This document shows positions 61,531 through 64,000 of a DNA stretch of 64,000 nucleotides, in pieces (position 1 is the stretch's first letter; each line of letters opens with the position of its first letter). Below the pieces are notes generated by a model, which saw nothing but the letters and a program-made list of their open reading frames with translations, searched no databases and had not been told where the DNA came from. This stretch comes from Oegoconia quadripuncta (lineage: Eukaryota > Arthropoda > Insecta > Lepidoptera > Autostichidae), in NCBI GenBank assembly GCA_949316235.1, contig OX438747.1, forward strand, positions 34,549,601 to 34,613,600, in the 5' to 3' direction. Made by a program: the position numbers and the translations under genes.

Positions 61531-62680
61531 GGTTAGGCTGTAAGAACTATGTGTTGAAGTTATTTTGTCATAGTACTTAATACGTGAAAAATCATAATCC
61601 TTATTGTTATTACAATAATTTTACAAATGTCTATTGTTTTATTTATAACTACTCCCCCCCCCCACGTTTTATACAAACTATTACCATGACGCTTTCTCAG
61701 TTAGATCAAAAGTTTCCGGTATTTGATATTTGAAATTGCTAGAACATCAATTTATTACTGTTGTGTATATAATATAAGGTCTAACAAAATTAAGTCGACA
61801 AACTTTGGCAATTGCACATACATGACAATAAAATAATATGCTCATTAAAAAAGCTAGCATTATAAATTTTGTTTTCGAGTAAAAAAATTGAATGTAAGTG
61901 CAAATGAAAATGACAATGAACAGACTTACTTCACTTCGATTGTACCTTGTTTTATCAATGAGAAAAAACAGGCAACGTTCTATTGATATGGAAGACGTCA
62001 AAGGCCATCCCTTGGGGCACATGTGGCACAGGGCGCAACCAATCACAGCGCGGGGCGCGTCATGGCCAGGAGCAGCGCCGGCGGCGAGCGGAGAGTAGTC
62101 GCCAGAGGCGGCATCAAAGATACCGCGCCACGTGAAAGTGCTGTGGCATTAAGGTCCAACTCACTGAATTTGCATTTCTAAATTTTATTTTTTGAATAAA
62201 ATCTGTTAACTTTAATGTTTTACATATCTCTTGCTCTGTAAGTAGTCACTTACTTCCCTGAATGCCGGGGTGTATGGATATCATTACAGCATAGGTTTCA
62301 AAACCTACCATGTAATGTTAACATTACAGCATAGGTCTTGGAATTTGAAAAAAGAACTGTCATACTCATACTGCAAGAAGAATATTTTTAAAAAGTAATT
62401 TTTTTTTTTTCGGTATCGATTATTTACTCGAATCGGAATCGAGACAATTTATATTAGAATTTATGAAGATTTTATTATATCGAACTATTTGTTTCGCAGT
62501 CACATCGTATGTTAGTTGAAATCGATTTAAAAATAAAACTGGCCAGCACGATTTGACGCGCTTGTGTGCCATAAAATCGTGAAGAGTAAAAAAGGCAGTC
62601 CACTAGCTAGGCGCGAAAGTAAATTTTTCGTATTTTGGAGTTCTTTCTCAAAAGTTTTGAAAAAGTCAAGTGACGAAGAC

Positions 62681-62839
62681 ATGGATCTAACCCCCGATTT
62701 TATAAAAGAACAAGCAAAAACAGTTTTAGAAAATCTATTACCGCCTAACTCGAAAGAAAGATATGTAAAGGCATACGACGAATTTATGAAGTGGCGGTCA
62801 GAAAAAAAAGTTAAATCTCTTTTTGTTTTTTACTATTAA
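62681..62839 (+). CDS. Short open frame in TIR element copy 3, identity uncertain
   Basis: A 52-residue frame starting MDLTPDFIKEQAKTVLENL, then PPNSKERYVKAYDEFMKW. The helical content and KERYVKAYDEFMKW segment recall the N-terminal helical domain of tyrosine-recombinase-like proteins found in some insect genomes. I recall this only loosely, so the call is tentative. The frame ends abruptly after KKVKSL in AT-rich sequence, suggesting a truncated 5' piece. Confidence 0.35.
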   Translation: MDLTPDFIKEQAKTVLENLLPPNSKERYVKAYDEFMKWRSEKKVKSLFVFYY

Positions 62840-63159
62840 ATTTGTTTTTTAAAATTGTTCTAATTTTACTATTAATTTTAATTAAATACACATGTTTCTC
62901 TTTAATAAATGTTCACAGAAACCTGCTTTCTTGTTTTTACTTACCTCGCAATCGATATGTAAAGCAGAGTGTTTATCTCGGATGTAAGCATCAATTGCAT
63001 ACTCGGGCTAATTAGCGCCCTCGCTGATGTCATACAGCCCTTGGTTAACAATCTACTATTATTACATCTTCGGCCTACTAGCCGTGGGGAGGATTCCACC
63101 CGTATGTAGTTAACATACCGAACATTCGCACTAAGCGGTTCGACTCTTCATTCATATTG

Positions 63160-63345
63160 CGAACAGCCAAGGCATAGAACTCCCTTCCGGCGTGACTCTT
63201 TCCTGAATCCTACAACCTTGGGATCTTCAAGAGCAGGGTGAATAGGCATCTACTGAGATCGCGTGCTTCATCTTCGGCCACATCGTCACTTCCCATCAGG
63301 TGTGATTGTGGTTAAACGCGTATCCAGTTAATCATAAAACAAATG
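63160..63345 (+). repeat. LINE C-terminal and 3' end fragment
   Basis: ACAACCTTGGGATCTTCAAG and GCAGGGTGAATAGGCATCTA match the family at 18550. It lies inside TIR element copy 3. Confidence 0.65.
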
Positions 63346-63420
63346 TTTATTTTGTCGTAATAGGTACCTACATCCTATACATACACTGCAACGTTTGTCG
63401 GGTTAATTTTGTCAGACCTA

Positions 63421-63600
63421 GAGAACGCTTAAAGAGCAGCTAAGAAGCTTGTAATTCTCCTCAAGGTCAGACGATATTTTACGCCGAAACAGCTGTTAAT
63501 ACTTTACCAGGCTCAGATTCGCACGTGCATGAACTGCTGTCACGTTTGGGATGGGTCAGCGAAATATCAACTGGCTGCGAACGACGTGTCAATAGACTCA
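63421..63600 (+). pseudogene. Jockey-like LINE C-terminal fragment
   Basis: Reads KVRRYFTPKQLLILYQAQIR, then CHVWDGSAKYQL, the conserved segment after the reverse transcriptase of Jockey-type elements. About 55 residues without a start. Confidence 0.7.
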
Positions 63601-63694
63601 AACTCAAAGTATTTATTGTATATCACAGTGGTTCATATTTACATACAGTTGTTAGGTACATTAGTATCATGTGACACCCTGTTAGGGCACAAGC

Positions 63695-63805
63695 AATTTT
63701 TTTTTTTTTTTTTTTTTTTATATGAGAGGGCGGCAAACGAGCATGCGGGTCACCTGATGGAAAGCAATCACCGCCGCCCATGGACACCCGCAACAATTTG
63801 AGAGA
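63695..63805 (-). repeat. LINE/SINE 3' tail (minus)
   Basis: A T run at 63699-63719, then GGCGGCAAACGAGCATGCGG and GGAAAGCAATCACCGCCGCC; the inverted relative of 33050-33175. Confidence 0.7.
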
Positions 63806-64000
63806 GCACTGTAAAGTACGTGACAATCTTAGGCTTATTATGTATTTACATATTTTTTTCTTGTTACATTTACTTAGGTTTTATAGTTTGTATTTATGTT
63901 TATATACCTACTTTTTTTATTTATTTTGGTATATTATTATTTTGTTTAGCTCTCATTGGCGAACCGAATGGTAAATTCACTGCTAAATTAACAAACCCTC
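63806..64000. other. Right edge, nothing recognised
   Basis: T-rich sequence without a supported exon or repeat boundary. Confidence 0.35.

Larger units (their letters stand above)
61777..63419. mobile_element. TIR element with AGGTCTAACAAAATTAA ends, copy 3
   Basis: 1643 bp. The left 440 bp and the right 60 bp match the other copies. The middle holds a short open frame (62681) and a LINE 3' fragment (63160-63345). The interior may be captured DNA or nested insertions. Confidence 0.68.

Noticed and set aside
1..64000. CRISPR array, bacterial operon or endogenous virus
   Set aside because: No spaced direct-repeat array, no clustered prokaryotic genes and no viral structural or polymerase gene beyond the Copia remnant were seen.

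Overview
The window looks like a nuclear genomic segment from a moth or butterfly. It is AT-rich, its genes are split into many short exons with GT-AG introns, and the introns are packed with tRNA-derived SINEs, LINE 3' ends, Tc1/mariner-type elements and TIR-bounded MITEs. No bacterial operon, CRISPR or rRNA signal was seen. The assignment to Lepidoptera rests on the repeat families and is an inference.

Two large genes fill most of the window in a head-to-head arrangement. The minus-strand gene starts at 29413 and runs left through nine recognisable exons to 810, then leaves the window. The plus-strand gene starts at 30049 and runs right through fourteen exons to a stop at 57464. Both encode an N-terminal zinc-finger-associated domain (ZAD) split over exons 1 and 2, an acidic linker and a series of C2H2 zinc fingers. 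Their first finger exons are alike (CELCIIGF versus CESCVIGF), so they are probably paralogues, most likely DNA-binding transcription regulators. A 635-bp interval between the two start codons must hold both promoters.

Downstream lies a small two-exon gene (57895-59957). Its first exon supplies a signal peptide, and the protein is a 347-residue secreted, probably N-glycosylated protein of unknown function. A weaker two-exon candidate of unknown identity (9260-9904) sits in an intron of the minus-strand gene on the opposite strand.

Mobile DNA, left to right: a mariner with an intact-looking transposase (2859-4411), a Tc1-like pseudogene (10141-11167), non-LTR reverse transcriptase fragments, a deleted Copia element nested in a MITE (16355-17220, TSD CGTTA), a 2.2-kb TIR element (22680-24886), two copies of a long-TIR element (27467 and 45674), three copies of an element bounded by AGGTCTAACAAAATTAA (32358, 41796, 61777), a hAT-like MITE with an 8-bp TSD (51581-51930) and several others. 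Three SINE families (here alpha, beta, gamma) account for about 45 intact or broken copies.

The most unusual observations concern how repeats and exons interact. Sense-oriented SINE 3' ends stop about 13-25 bp before four zinc-finger exon acceptors. An 81-bp tandem array made of a zinc-finger half-exon plus its splice donor follows exon 13. Two extra copies of the 3' end of minus-strand exon 7, donor included, flank a MITE for which the second copy preserves the empty site.
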